Assembly: GCA_027422505.1 (NCBI GenBank)
Contig: JAPQWV010001600.1
Span: forward strand, 16,117 to 80,116
From: Craterostigma plantagineum
Lineage: Eukaryota; Streptophyta; Magnoliopsida; Lamiales; Linderniaceae
Direction: 5' to 3'
Length of the DNA: 64,000 bases
Both the position numbers and the translations under genes were made by a program. Below the pieces are notes generated by a model. It made no database searches, was not told the origin of the DNA, and saw only the letters and a list, made by a program, of their open reading frames with translations. Positions 23,439 through 34,745 of this stretch are shown here, piece by piece (position 1 is the first letter of the stretch; every line of letters starts with the position of its first letter).

Positions 23439-24424
23439 CTACGTAGTAGGATTTTGAAAATATCTGTGTGCTATGATATGATTGCGAAATATTACTTTAT
23501 GTCTCATGTCTGGCTAGATCATTCATTAGTTGATGATATTTTGACAGATTGTGCTTTTGCTTTTCTGAGAATAAGCATGAGAATTCATTTAGTGACGTAA
23601 AATCCTAACTTAATTTAGTTTATTCCGCTTTTATGACCGAGGACGATCGACATTATCCCGTTAAAATGTGTTATTGGTTTTTATTAATCCAAAATTTGTC
23701 AAATATCCTTTGTCTACTTATATATTTTGTGCTCGACAGATATGGGAGAAAAGAGCATAAAACCAGAAGATATGCACGTGAAATAAGCCAAAGAAATCGA
23801 GCTGAAAAACCACGCAAGATCATGCCTAAAACGAGCCAATCTGATGTGCCGCATATTTGAGAAAAATATTGCAAGGGAGCTGCTCGTTGAAAGTGACGTG
23901 AGGAGTCAAAGCTTGAAACTAATAATTGGCTTGCTCTATATTTTATAATACACAAACAAGCACAGAAGAGCAGACAATTGACGGTTGGAAAGAAAAGAGA
24001 AGCCCACACACATGCATATATTCCTAAAGGCATTTAATTTTTCAATCGGCTGCTCCAGTTACATTCGATGATAGAAAGTCAGAGGACAAAGGCTGCTCGA
24101 TCACACCCAATTGAGAAATTTGGTTTCACCTTTTCTGAAGTGGGTTCTTTAAAAGCATCTAAAAACATGCAAAAGAGGGAGAGAGAAAAGGGCTGAAAAC
24201 AGAGAGACGCATATCATATTCTCATCCTCTCAAAGCTCACGCTCAGGGCCACCAAACAAATATTTGGCAGAGCAAAAATCGCACACCTCAACTAAGTACA
24301 GTTTTCCCACCTCAACCAAGTACAGTTTATCCGTAAGCCCAGGAATGTTTCTTCAAGCTCATCAGATCAGATCCAGATATTTCTTGAATACCGCGGAATC
24401 ATTTGCTTAGATGAGAGCTGAATC

Positions 24425-24905
24425 TTTCGCCGATCCTCAGGCAATCGGAAGCTTAGGCAATATATTGCCTGCAGTGACAGTAAACCATTAAGTTTTAAGA
24501 AAAAGAAGCATAAGGATTTCAAGTTTTGTTGCAAGAGCTTAATGGATAGGACATTCTTTTCCTACTACGTTGTTTGGGGAAACATCTCTAACTCTTGTGA
24601 AATATCGGGTCTTTTATTCGAGACCCTAGTGCAGTCTCTGCTACCTGGAAAAATCACAGGCATATTCAGTTTCGGGCAAGTGTAAAGAACGCAACTCTCA
24701 CTGTAAAGGCTGCTCAGAATGGATTCTAACAAAACATAAAGAAACTTACGGATAATATCGAGTCTTCTGTCTCAGTTGCTCGGATGAAGCAATAACAGTG
24801 GATCCATGGTAGGGGACCTTTCCAGTATCTTCTGTTGATAAGCCCTTTGAAGGCGTCTGTAGAGAATAATAGATAGTTGAGCTTCTCAGACAACCTTATG
24901 AACTG
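24425..24905 (-). pseudogene. TRM5-like fragment, right copy
   Basis: On the minus strand the exons with [14 protein letters not shown] sequence (about 24860-24760), VAETALGSRIKDP (about 24645-24570) and the following exon start (about 24470) recur with intron remains. The SAM-binding exon present on the left is missing because the copy is joined at about 24935 directly to the LINE 3' end. Confidence 0.7.
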
Positions 24906-24935
24906 TTAAAAGGAGAAACAGCTTTAATCCAGCCT

Positions 24936-25115
24936 TTGGTTTCGTGGCATAAGCTTTGGTCTTGTTGGGATCTTGTTGGTTGTCTGGGCTACTTGGTTTT
25001 GTGTGATGTCTGGTCGGTAGAATCTTATCGCTTGCCGCATCATGAGCAATATCATGCACGCTGTTTTGTACTATGTTCTTTTCTTTTTCTTTAGTGAACT
25101 TCCCCAAAAAAAAAT
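24936..25115 (+). mobile_element. LINE 3' end remnant, right copy
   Basis: The last about 180 bp of the left-arm LINE are present in mirror image, ending in an A-run at 25107-25114. The junction at about 24935 shows a deletion relative to the left arm (or an arm-specific loss). Confidence 0.65.
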
Positions 25116-25647
25116 GTCATGTCACGGGAGAATAAGGGGCTGTAGCTTTTCTTTTCATCCTTTATTTGTTTATAGGGTTTTCTGTTCCAGCAGTAGGTTT
25201 TAGAAAATTACAATCGAGTCCTCAGATAATATCTTTATATCCAATTGCCCTTGATACCTCCATTAAGCACTGACAAGCAAGGCCAAGCACTGGTTAATTA
25301 ACTCTGTCCTAAAATGGGACAGTACAACTTACAAGATTGTTATGACATGAAATGAAACTACATATGCTTCAATCTCCAAGGCCAACTTTATATATATATA
25401 ATACATATAGAGAGTAATGCGTGACAATCTTCGTGAGCACCAACCACATCAACGCGCCAAATCAACATACGATGTGATTTTTTATTGACTATATCCTATA
25501 CATGGGATCAGTGAATCCGTCGGGAGTTGATTTGGCATGTTGACGTGGCATAAAAAAATGCCACACAATAGGTGCCCACGCATGGTATCACGCAAGGTGA
25601 ACACCATAACATCTATATATATTATATATATATATATATATACAAAC

Positions 25648-26556
25648 TTATAGTACTTCGCAGACCTCCATTTTCATGGACCATCGACTGCTCAAAGCAT
25701 TCATCTCAGGCATATGAGAAACAATAGCTATATAATTCGAGCCTACCACAACAGGCAACGTTGCATCATCATCAGCAGATTGATGATCGAGCAAACTATA
25801 TAAGCCGATCATCAGTCTATATAAAGCAGATACTGAGGCGAGCAGATTGAGATGATGGCCCATGGGCAAGTAAATCCCAACCCTAGCGGCGGAAGCTTCG
25901 CCTATCCGAGCGAAGAAGAAGGGTTTGATGTTGATATAAGAATCTAAACGTAGCAAGCGACGACGACTGATGATGATGATGAGCGTTATCGTGAGTAGTG
26001 CTCGGCGGCGGCGCTGCAAAGCTCCAGACTTGGGCGGCGGCTAGGTCGGGCCTCGCCGGGAGAGCCCAGAAACCCCCACCGCGAGATTCGTCGCCGTCGT
26101 CATCTTCTTCGTTCGAAGAACGGAGCCTCTTGCCGAGGAAGAACGGCGACGAGGATATATGATGGGGATTGTGAGCTAGGGTGAGAGCTTTCGCTTGGTG
26201 GTCGATGAGTAAGGCAGCGGCGGTGGCGGCACTGCCGCCGGAGACAGCGTGGAGAAAGATGCGGGGGTTGTCCTGGTTCCGGTGGCGGCGATGATCGACG
26301 GCTCGGCGTGCCTGAGGAGCCACTCTATGGTCTGCCCATCGGATTTGTGGCCGAGCTCGCGCGTGAGCTGAAAAACTCGGGCGGCGCAGACGATCGGCAT
26401 GCGCATGCGCCGCCCGCGGCCGTCGACCTTGCTGTGTCGATCCTTCGGCGGCGCCTTCTTGACGGGTAACGCCGTCGTATTGACGATTGCGGTGGTGGTG
26501 GACGGCTGCATGACGACGGCGTTAGCGCCGCCGTCGCTAGCTGGCGCGGCGGACAT
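25648..26556 (-). pseudogene. TCP21/CHE-like class I TCP transcription factor, frameshifted (right copy)
   Basis: ATG at 26556. It shows the same TCP domain and the same later blocks, in the same broken arrangement, as the left copy: first frame stops at 26176, middle blocks in a second frame to 25883, GEASAARVG in a third block. Only a few residues differ (for example TRTTP for TKTTP, GIYLP for GNYLP). Sharing both frame changes shows the defect, if real, predates the inverted duplication. The two copies are convergent (3' ends face each other), so read-through from either gives RNA complementary to the other. Confidence 0.88.
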
Positions 26557-27059
26557 AATTAAGGCTCATACGAGGGCAGATAGGGCTAGGGCTTATGCAA
26601 AGACTGAATTTTTTCTTTCCCTTTTCGAAGATTGGAGTTAGTGAAGAGAAGTGACAAACTCCGATGAAGTGAAGAGAGGGAGTGTTGGAGTTGAGCGGTA
26701 TTTTCGGGCCTAGTGGGATATAAGTATAATAAATAAAAAAATTTAAAAGTAATATAAAAATTATTAAAGTAATTAATTAACAATGAGAGGACTAAATGGC
26801 AAACAAGTGAGAGCCAATTTTGGCAGTTTATAACCACCCCATCCTTTATATAATAGCATAGATATTTAGTTTAGTACTTTTTTAGTTAATTACTATCATA
26901 CATTAAATTATAATAAATTACTTTTTTCTTTTTACATATTTATAAATTAAATTTAAATTATGCTTTGTATGAAATATTTCACACTAAAACAAATTTAATA
27001 AAATAGCACACGCATTTGAGCGTGCATAAGTTACTAATATTTTTTACGGTTCGGATTTT

Positions 27060-27187
27060 AGTTTTGTTGGTGTGTTTGTGCTCCTATGTGAGCCTTTGTT
27101 CTCTACCGGATAATGATGTCACCGGAGAGACCATTTGGGCTATTTATTCCATGTACTTTTGTTCATCAATACAAGCTATCGTTTTGG
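27060..27187 (+). repeat. Retroposon 3' end fragment, right arm
   Basis: Mirror copy of 9033-9180; here the 3' end CAAGCTATCGTTTTGGAAA reads on the plus strand. Confidence 0.5.
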
Positions 27188-27838
27188 AAAAATAGTGGAC
27201 TTACTGACCCGATCCAAAACACTGGGTCGTATGGGCTCTGCATTAGTTTATACGATCGACTCCTCACGTTTCTTATATTTCAATTATAGTCCTTCAATTT
27301 TTGTTGGTGGATTTGTTAGGCCAAATTGATACACAATCTAGCCTATCCAGTAAAACCTCTATAATTAGTAACATTGCGACCACGAAATTTTATTAATTTA
27401 GAGAGATATTAATATATCGATAAATTAATATTTTATTAATTAAAATAGAGACTATTTAAATTCCACAGATTAAAATGTATTGACGATAAATGAATTCAAA
27501 TATGTTTTATTAATTATATTCATGTACTTAAAACTATTTACTAGTGTGAATTAATGGAAAATATCGTTTCAAAATTAGTCAAGGTACAATATCAAATGCT
27601 CTTTGGATATCATTGAAGCAACGTTCAACCAACTTTCAGAAGGGTGGGGATATTAAGCGACAACAACGCTTCACAATTTTTGGTTGCAGCTAGAGAACTC
27701 GACATCGGAACTATTGATGCAATTAAAAAAGTTGGGGATAAAATCCAATTAGATTAAAATTTAAGAAAATTAGTAACAAATAGATTCTTATTTTAACAAA
27801 TTATCATAATTTATAATTATAATTTTTATGAATTACTA

Positions 27839-28100
27839 CCTCAGTCCCACTTATTTCTTCCCATATTTCTATTTTGGGCGTCCCACATAATTCTTCTCAT
27901 TTCCATTTTTGGTAAAAAATTATCCCACTAATTAAACTTATTACACCATTAATATTAAAAAAAGTCTTCTTAATTTGCGTGTCTACTAATAACTTTTCTA
28001 TCTCCATACTTCAAAAGGTGTACTATAATATTAAAATAATGTGGTTTCTTAATCTCCGTGTCCACTAATCTTTGGGAAGAATTAGATGGGACGGAGGAAG
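27839..28100. mobile_element. Stowaway-like MITE, right arm
   Basis: Mirror copy of 8117-8380, again bordered by TA on both sides. Confidence 0.75.
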
Positions 28101-28324
28101 TATTAATTTAGAGTTTTAATGGACCTTATATTTACAAAGGAATTTTCAAAAAAGTTATTATCTTATTATCTTATCGAATTTGATCATTTTAAACAAAGGC
28201 TCAAGTCGGGACAGGAAGATTTTATTATTTTAGAAAGATTATTAATTTATCGAGTACTATACATATTGCTGAGCTTATGAAAGAAAGCTCATCTAAAACA
28301 GAGGACAAAACAACAGAGAAAAAA

Positions 28325-28825
28325 AAAGGGAGGACACTTTTTGTCCCAATGTTTGGGCCATGGACGTTTTTGGTCCCCCATGTTCCGAGGTAACACTTTT
28401 AGTCCTCAACGTTACCGATTTGCACGGTTTTGGTCCCTCTAGTAATTTAATCGCTAATTTAGACAAAAGTTAACACGTGAGAGCCCATGATCTCCTTTTA
28501 GTCGACGTAAAACCTCATAAAACACATTCTTCTACTAGTTAAACGCACAAGAGCATCATTATATATCACATTTAGGAAATGATCGACAACATTGAAAATG
28601 AGTTAAATATGATACGTAATGATGCTCACGTGCGTTTATAATGATGCTCCAGTTTAAGGAGATCATGTGCTCTCAAGTATTAAATTCCATCTAAATTCGC
28701 GATTAAATTAGTAGAGGGACCAAAACCATCCAAAATCGAAAACATTGGGGACTAAAAGTGTCACCTCGGAACATGGGTATCGAAAACATGACCCAAACAT
28801 TGAGGACCAAAAGTGTCGTTCGCCC
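28325..28825. mobile_element. MULE-type MITE (about 500 bp)
   Basis: Long inverted ends of about 140 bp (left GGACACTTTTTGTCCC..., right ...GGACCAAAAGTGTC) enclose a short centre. GAGAAAAAA flanks both sides (28316-28324 and 28826-28834), the 9-bp duplication expected of Mutator-like elements. Confidence 0.8.
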
Positions 28826-29215
28826 GAGAAAAAAATAATAGAGACATATCTGATGGTGACGTATGAAGAGCATCGTTATATCAATCCAACCTTACCATTA
28901 CTGACCAGTCACTACATGGGAAGGTAATAACACGGAGAAAAGAACATGGAATAGAATCAGTTGTTTTAGTTACAAACCCGTTTTTCAAAAGGAGATATAT
29001 TCCCCAAAAGACCTAAAATTAGAGCAACCTTAGCTACTTCAACAAACAAGAAAATGAACAGCACAATCAGATCACACACAGATAGAAATCCACCCAGCAA
29101 GATAATACATACACTGAACAGAAAAAGGGAAAACAACTTTCACTTCTTAATACATCACATGAAAGAGTACGGTAAGGAGGAGGCGACAGCTTTCAGTTTA
29201 TGTGTATCGATGTCT
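28826..29215. other. Intergenic, no feature recognised
   Basis: No conserved frame or repeat seen. It includes the presumed 3' UTR of the golgin-type gene on the minus strand. Confidence 0.4.
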
Positions 29216-30254
29216 CTATGTTCTGCTCAGCTCCTCCAGCTTACTAAACCTCAGCTTCTCGCTTTCGCTCACAAGCTGCAAATTATATCGTTACGATTCA
29301 ACGCTCAAGCATATGGCGAGCCTGAAGAGGTTAAATCGAAAAGCAAGGAAATATCAGAACCTCCATCAGTTTAGTGATTAGCTGGACCTTCTCTTTGTTC
29401 TTCTCGTTGAACGCATCGAGGGCTTCTTTGTATTCCCTCTCCTGTAACAAGTTTAAGACAGTCACCGTTCAACACCAAGCCAGAGTTTCGACTGGCAATA
29501 ATGGAGAGCATGTAGTGAAACTGAAGTGATCATATGGGCACCTTCTCCTGGCAAGTTTGGCCCAGTGGTTTCAGCTCCTTGTTGCTGCATCTATTTTCTT
29601 ACTGAACAGGGACACTTCTTTCTTCATCGGATCGGATAAGGCATCTAATTCCTGATGAATACATATGAATTATTCTCACGAGTAAGTATCATTTAGGAGG
29701 CACAGACTTGTCTTTATGAGCAGGTCTAGTAAAAGAATATGTTCTTTCATCAGAATTACCGAGTCTTTCATGAATCTTACTGTCTATAGTCAACAATAAT
29801 CACCAACTGAGTCGTCAACAACGCACAGTCCGAATATCAGAATCTAGACGAAAACAGAACCCTACTACACGACATGACCAAAGAAATCAGGGAAAAAAAA
29901 GTTCAAATATAGTCACTTTTTTGGGGCTTTCTACTGAGGAAACCCTAAGAAAACGAGTTCACCCATTTCAGATAAGCTCCCTCGCAAATTGAACAACACA
30001 CAGCATGAATGAAGAGAAAAATCGCAGAAGAGAAGAAAACTCAGTGAACTAACCTCACGGATAGTGGCGAGACGCCTAGTCTCTTCCTCAATACGACCTA
30101 GCTGAGCCTGAACCCTCTCCTTAACCTCGAGCTTCTTCTTCTCAATCTCCTCCTCCTTAGCCTTGAAAGTAGACAGCGCAGACTTCGACATATCTTCCTC
30201 GTCCTTAGAACAGTTGAAGCTCAGAGCTCCTGAGATTTCGCCCGATTCATTCAT
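29216..30254 (-). CDS. RAB6-interacting golgin-type (GORAB/DUF662) protein, four exons, one frameshift
   Basis: A small coiled-coil protein of the plant GORAB/DUF662 family; association with Golgi Rab GTPases is known for animal GORAB and only inferred here. Exons on the minus strand: 30254-30054 (MNESGEI... KSALSTFKAKEEEIEKKK, RVQAQLGRIEEETRRLATIRE), 29651-29542 (ELDALSDPMKKEVSLFSKKID, ELKPLGQTCQ), 29441-29361 (EREYKEALDAFNEKNKE) and 29275-29216 (LVSESEKLRFSKLEELSRT, stop). All introns are GT-AG. Start chosen at ATG 30254 because the sequence upstream in that frame is not conserved. Exon 2 is 110 bp instead of the 111 needed: one base is missing near GATGCAGCAACAAGG. Everything else is intact, about 150 residues, usual for the family. 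Either a recent pseudogene or an assembly indel. Confidence 0.85.
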
Positions 30255-30718
30255 GGACTGACTCTCGAGGGTTCTTCCACCGCTTATCTTCCTAGGCCAA
30301 CCGCAGCAAGTAAAACCCTCAATTTTCGCTTGATTGGTTAATTTCCGAGCTGATTCCTTCCCCAATTCGAAGACGGCGACGGTCGTTGAGCTGCAAATGA
30401 ACAGTAAAACGCCCAAACTTTTCTCTCTCTCTCCAATGAAATGAAGGTGGTGTTTCCTTTACCCTTGCGTACTTTTTTTTATTTATTATATTTTTTATTT
30501 TCTCTTTCTTTTGCTGCTGTTCTTTCTGCCTTTGAAACGATTGTGTGAGGATAACAGTGGAAATGAGGTGTTTTTGTGCTGGCTTGCGGCTTTATTACCA
30601 CTAGAAAAAGAAATATATTATATATTTCTTTCTTTTTGTTTAAAATTCTGTTTATCGTATCATTATTTCTTTATTGAGAGAGATATTATCATGGATTCCT
30701 TCAAATGTCGTCTAACTA
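30255..30718. other. Upstream region of the golgin-type gene
   Basis: Pyrimidine-rich and AT-rich, with a CT run just after 30420 that would lie in the 5' UTR or promoter. No other feature seen. Confidence 0.35.
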
Positions 30719-31206
30719 TAGGCTTGTCAATGGGGCGGGGATTCCCCGTCCCCGCGGGGATCCGCCCCGAATAGGGCGGGGAATCCCCGCTATTCCACCC
30801 CCGCGGGGCGGGGACGGGGGAACATTTTTCCCCGCGGATATCCCCGCCCCGTTCCCCGCCCCGTCCCCGATAATAAAAATAATATATATTATATTCAATT
30901 AATATTATTACAAGATAAACAATATAAAAATATACTTTGAAATATTAAAATTATTAAAATATAGCTTAAATAATATAAATAATATTAAAATATATTTTAA
31001 ATAATATAAATAATATTAAAATATAGTTTATATAATATTAAAATAATATAAATTGAATTTTTTTCTAAAATAGTGACGGGGCGGGGAATCCCCGCGGGGC
31101 GGGATCCCCGCGGGGATGGGGACGGGGACAGTTTTGTCCCCGTTTGCCTCGCGGGTGGGGACGGGGATTGGATCCCCGCCCCGAACCCGCCCCGTTGACA
31201 ACCCTA
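30719..31206. mobile_element. hAT MITE with GC-rich ends
   Basis: Ends TAGGCTTGTCAATGGGGCGG and CCCGTTGACAACCCTA are inverted. Both subterminal parts are arrays of GGGGATCCCCG-like palindromes around an AT-rich core. The flank TCTAACTA on the left and CTAACTAA on the right fit an 8-bp duplication with a slipped or mutated base. Confidence 0.75.
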
Positions 31207-31236
31207 CTAACTAACCCTTCCAAGTTCCACATGGAG

Positions 31237-32190
31237 AATGCATCAAAATCAAAGCTCTTTCTTTCTTTCTCTTCTTCTCAACTTCCGATATGTGAAAACG
31301 CATGTGGCCCTAGCTCTACTCTTCCCGCCTCCCTTCTAAAAAACCTAAATCAGAAAACCCTAAATTTCTCCCCCTTCCTCCATTAATGGAGGTTGGGGGA
31401 GGGTTCTTTAACTTTTTTCTTGTTGTTGTTCTTTCTTTTTCTTCTAGTTTATAGTGATTTTCGTTTTCTTGTTCCTTTTTGTTGTAATGGGGTGCCCCGC
31501 CTTCGGCCGATGCCCACCACTCAAGGCGGCCGGCCGCTCGCCGGGAGCCCGCCGCCACACCCCTTGCCACCACTCGCTGCCACCCACTTCTTTCACTCTC
31601 CTTGTCGACCTGTATGTTCTTGGGCTTCAGGGCTTCAGGTAGCTGTGGACTGCGGCACACACCACGTGTTTGAGAAAATGCCAAGGAGGACATCAGCTGC
31701 TTGAATGCTTTCGGCTGTGTTCTCCTTCAATCGCCCTTTGTGTCCCTGTCGAAGAGCCCGCTGCTGCCGCCTGCCGCTGCCTCGCCTGCCGTCTCACCAT
31801 CTCGCCGCCTCGCCCGCCGCCTCCCTCGTTTCTCTCGACCCGTGGGTCGGGAGCATTTTCTCCCGTGTGGAGCCCTAGTCCGGTGAAGATAAAAATTCAG
31901 AAGTCGAAGGCCAAGTGAAAGTGAGGAGTATCGTAGATTTAGCTTAATAGCTTTTTCTGTTATAGGTTCTTTAGTTCTTGGTCGTTAGATAATGGGTTTT
32001 GTTTTCTGTCGGTTTTTTGTCCCATGTGGACCCCTTTCTCCCCATGTGGGAGTGTTTGTTCCCTTTATGGGATTGTGTGGTGCTCCTATGTGAGCCTTTG
32101 TTCTCCCGGTTGACTATGTACCGGTGAGACCATTTGGGTTATTTAACCATGTATCTTTGTTATTAATGCAAGCTATCGTTTCGAAAAAAA
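31237..32190 (+). mobile_element. Non-LTR retroposon with poly-A (first insertion)
   Basis: It starts within about 100-150 bp of GTTCCACATGGAG (31222) and ends in an A-run after CAAGCTATCGTTTCG. The target block recurs as GTTCCACACGGAG at 32193. The body is GC-rich and lacks a conserved protein; it shares its 3' part with 51221-52155 on the other strand. Probably a non-autonomous partner of a LINE. Confidence 0.6.
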
Positions 32191-32204
32191 AAAGTTCCAC
32201 ACGG

Positions 32205-32207
32205 AGA

Positions 32208-32248
<41 letters not shown>

Positions 32249-32972
32249 CCTCCCTCCCTCCCTCTCTCTCTCTCTCTCTCTCAAAGAAACCCCTCCTCCT
32301 CCTCAAACCCTAGCCGCCACACCAAGATCTCCTCCCCTCCCCTTTTTTCTTTTCCTCTCTATTTTTGCTGTTTTCGTTTTAGTTAAAAAAAAAAAGTAAA
32401 TTGTGCCGCCTCCTCCCTGCCCCGTTTCCTCCGCCATGTCGCCATCTCCTCCCCGCCGTCGCCATCTCCTCCGCCGCACTTCCGTCAGGGATTTGAAGAG
32501 GCTTGTCTGGTGTTTCGTTTTTTCTTTTATAATAAAAAATAAATAAGACCTTCGGCCGCCGGCGAGCACTTGCCGCTGCCTCCCTATAACCGTCGTCGCC
32601 CACCTGCCGAGGTTCAGCCTGGTCAGGAGGGATCCCTGTCCGCCGTCTGCTACTGGCCCCCTCATCCATCGCCGCCTGCTTCCACCGGCTGCAGCTGCCG
32701 ATGCTGGCCTCCCGCACCGCCCGACCATTTGTGTAGGGCGGTGTCTACTCGGGGGAGTTTCCTCCTGTTGGAGGTACCTCCCTTCGTAGGTGTTTTTCTC
32801 ACCTTCGTAGGTATTTTTCTCACCTTCGTAGGTATTTTTCTCCCTAATTTGAGTATTTCTCTTTTTTTGGCTTTAAGGACGGATACTTAGTACTATATTG
32901 GTCGTTTACGCAATAACATTTGTTTATTGCTCTATGTATCTCCATTTGACGAATGAAATTTCTTTAGAAAAA
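32205..32972 (+). mobile_element. Non-LTR retroposon (second insertion at the same target)
   Basis: It opens with a CT/CCCT microsatellite (32214-32282), runs through GC-rich sequence without a conserved protein, contains three copies of CTTCGTAGGTATTTTTCTC-like units near 32780-32840, and ends in an A-rich tail. The target block GTTCCACATGGAG appears again at 32974. Confidence 0.55.
32214..32282. repeat. CT / CCCT microsatellite
   Basis: Two CT runs separated by a CCCT run. Confidence 0.9.
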
Positions 32973-33159
32973 AGTTCCACATGGAGAAGACAGATAAGAA
33001 ATTATTTAAAAAGTGAAAATTATTAAAAATTTGTTGAACAAAAATATACTTACTGTATTTTGGATTATTACCAACGCAATAGGCAAAACACGTGCCACTA
33101 GAAGCTGCTCTTCTGTTTTCGGTTGCCTTCCTTTTCAATAAACCTAAATTATTATTCAA

Positions 33160-33379
33160 TAATAATCATTAGCTGTATATATATCTTCTGCATGTTCGCT
33201 CCAGAACTTCTGCTTAAGATAGGAGATATATACATATACTACTATATAGAAGCCGTGCGGCGATAAGTGCCCATAATTTCTAATGTAGTTGGCAAATCAT
33301 AGACTAAAATTTTATCTTTGAAGCACCTAAAATAACAAAAATCATCAAACAGAACAAGTCAAAACCTCACAAGGTAGTT
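33160..33379. other. Short intergenic stretch, nothing recognised
   Basis: AT-rich, no coding signal or repeat recognised. Confidence 0.3.
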
Positions 33380-33480
33380 CCCATGGGTTAACCTAGATGG
33401 GCAAGAGGTGGAATTCTAACCCATTGGTCATGGGTTCAAATTCCATGACGAATGTGGTAGGTGCATTTGGACAGCTCATA
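33380..33480 (+). repeat. tRNA-like SINE head
   Basis: An A-box-like TGGGCAAGAGG (33398-33408) and a B-box-like GGGTTCAAATTCC (33432-33444) lie at tRNA-like spacing. No complete cloverleaf was found, so this is a SINE promoter remnant rather than a tRNA gene. Confidence 0.45.
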
Positions 33481-33700
33481 TCCAAAAATAAAAGCTCACA
33501 AAGTACGCAATGCAAAATCTAGTTTATTTCTTCTCATTTAAACTATGCATTGCATTGATATCCTTGAAAGTTTTAGTAAGTGATTACGGCATGTAAACCG
33601 CTTTTACAAAGCGAACACATGGACATTATATTGGAAGTCATGGAAACGTTTCATATTTTTGCTGGAAAGGTTAAAAGGCACGTGCGGTTGTACTTGTATT

Positions 33701-34213
33701 TAGGCTTGTCAATGGGGCGGGGAATCCCCGTCCCCGTGGGGATCCGTCCCGAACGGGGCGGGGAATCCCCGAATTTTAATCCCCGCGGGGCGAGGACGGG
33801 GCGGGGACAGGGATCATAGTCCCCGCCCCGCTGGGATCCCCGTCCCGTTCCCCGCCATTAATATTATTTAAATAAAATTTTATAGCTTAAGTTAATAACT
33901 AAATAATATTTTTTAGACATAGTTTATATTATATAGTTTAAAAAAATATTTGTTTTTACACATTTTTTAATATTATAATATAAATAACAGTTAATATATA
34001 ATATAAATAATGAATTTAATTTATATTATAATGAAAACATATTCTTTTTAAAAAAAAAAAATCGTGGGGACGGGGAATCCCGCGGGGGCGGGGACCCGGC
34101 GGGGATGGGGACGATTTTTTCCCCGTTTAGTTCGCGGGGACGGGAATGGGGATTCCCCGTCGACATGGGGACGGGGATGGGGCCGCCCCCGCCCCGCCCC
34201 GTTGACATCCCTA
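33701..34213. mobile_element. hAT MITE with GC-rich ends, second copy
   Basis: Same family as 30719-31206: TAGGCTTGTCAATGGGGCGG on the left and CCCGTTGACATCCCTA on the right, with GGGGATCCCCG-like arrays and an AT-rich core. The flanks do not match, so the target duplication is lost or the element was rearranged. Confidence 0.75.
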
Positions 34214-34556
34214 GACCGCCATAGTAGCTGCCTACTTGCCTGGTTCTTTCACCAAACCAGAACATATGGGCTGAACAACCATAATATAAACCAGAAGTTG
34301 AATCTTGCCTAATCAGCGCCTCTAGGTCCTACGACCATTGTATAAACCAGATAGAGGCGTATGAACTTTTGCAAAAGATAAAAGGGAGACAATATTCAAC
34401 ACACATATATGGAAGATTCTCCACGGAACCAAAGACCAGCATCCATCTTCGACAACAAGTTGGGGTGATACAAGCCAAAGCATTTGTCATCTAAAAATTC
34501 AAAAATTACTATTTATAAGAATCCGTATTCATCATGGCAACATTCTATTCCATAGC

Positions 34557-34690
34557 TGAATTAGCATATTGGTCGCGTCGTAAACGGCCAAAAATAAAAT
34601 TTATAACCTTACTAATGTGTATAGCGAAAGTAAGGATCGTCTCCACAGGGAAGATGGTTGATTTACCTCTATATCAAAATTCGACTGAAC

Positions 34691-34745
<55 letters not shown>

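Larger units (their letters stand above)
23440..28158 (-). repeat. Right outer arm of the 20-kb palindrome
   Basis: Reverse-complement match of 8056-14285. It lacks most of the LINE, the first TRM5 exons and one 63-bp unit. Homology ends near 28158 (CAAAAAAGTTATT), beyond which the two sides differ. Confidence 0.9.

Noticed and set aside
31316..31918. Pro/Arg-rich frames in the first retroposon
   Set aside because: Open on both strands, low complexity and shared with other retroposon copies; no protein family recognised.
33398..33444. A tRNA gene
   Set aside because: A- and B-box-like words are present but no acceptor stem or cloverleaf could be built; a SINE head is more likely.
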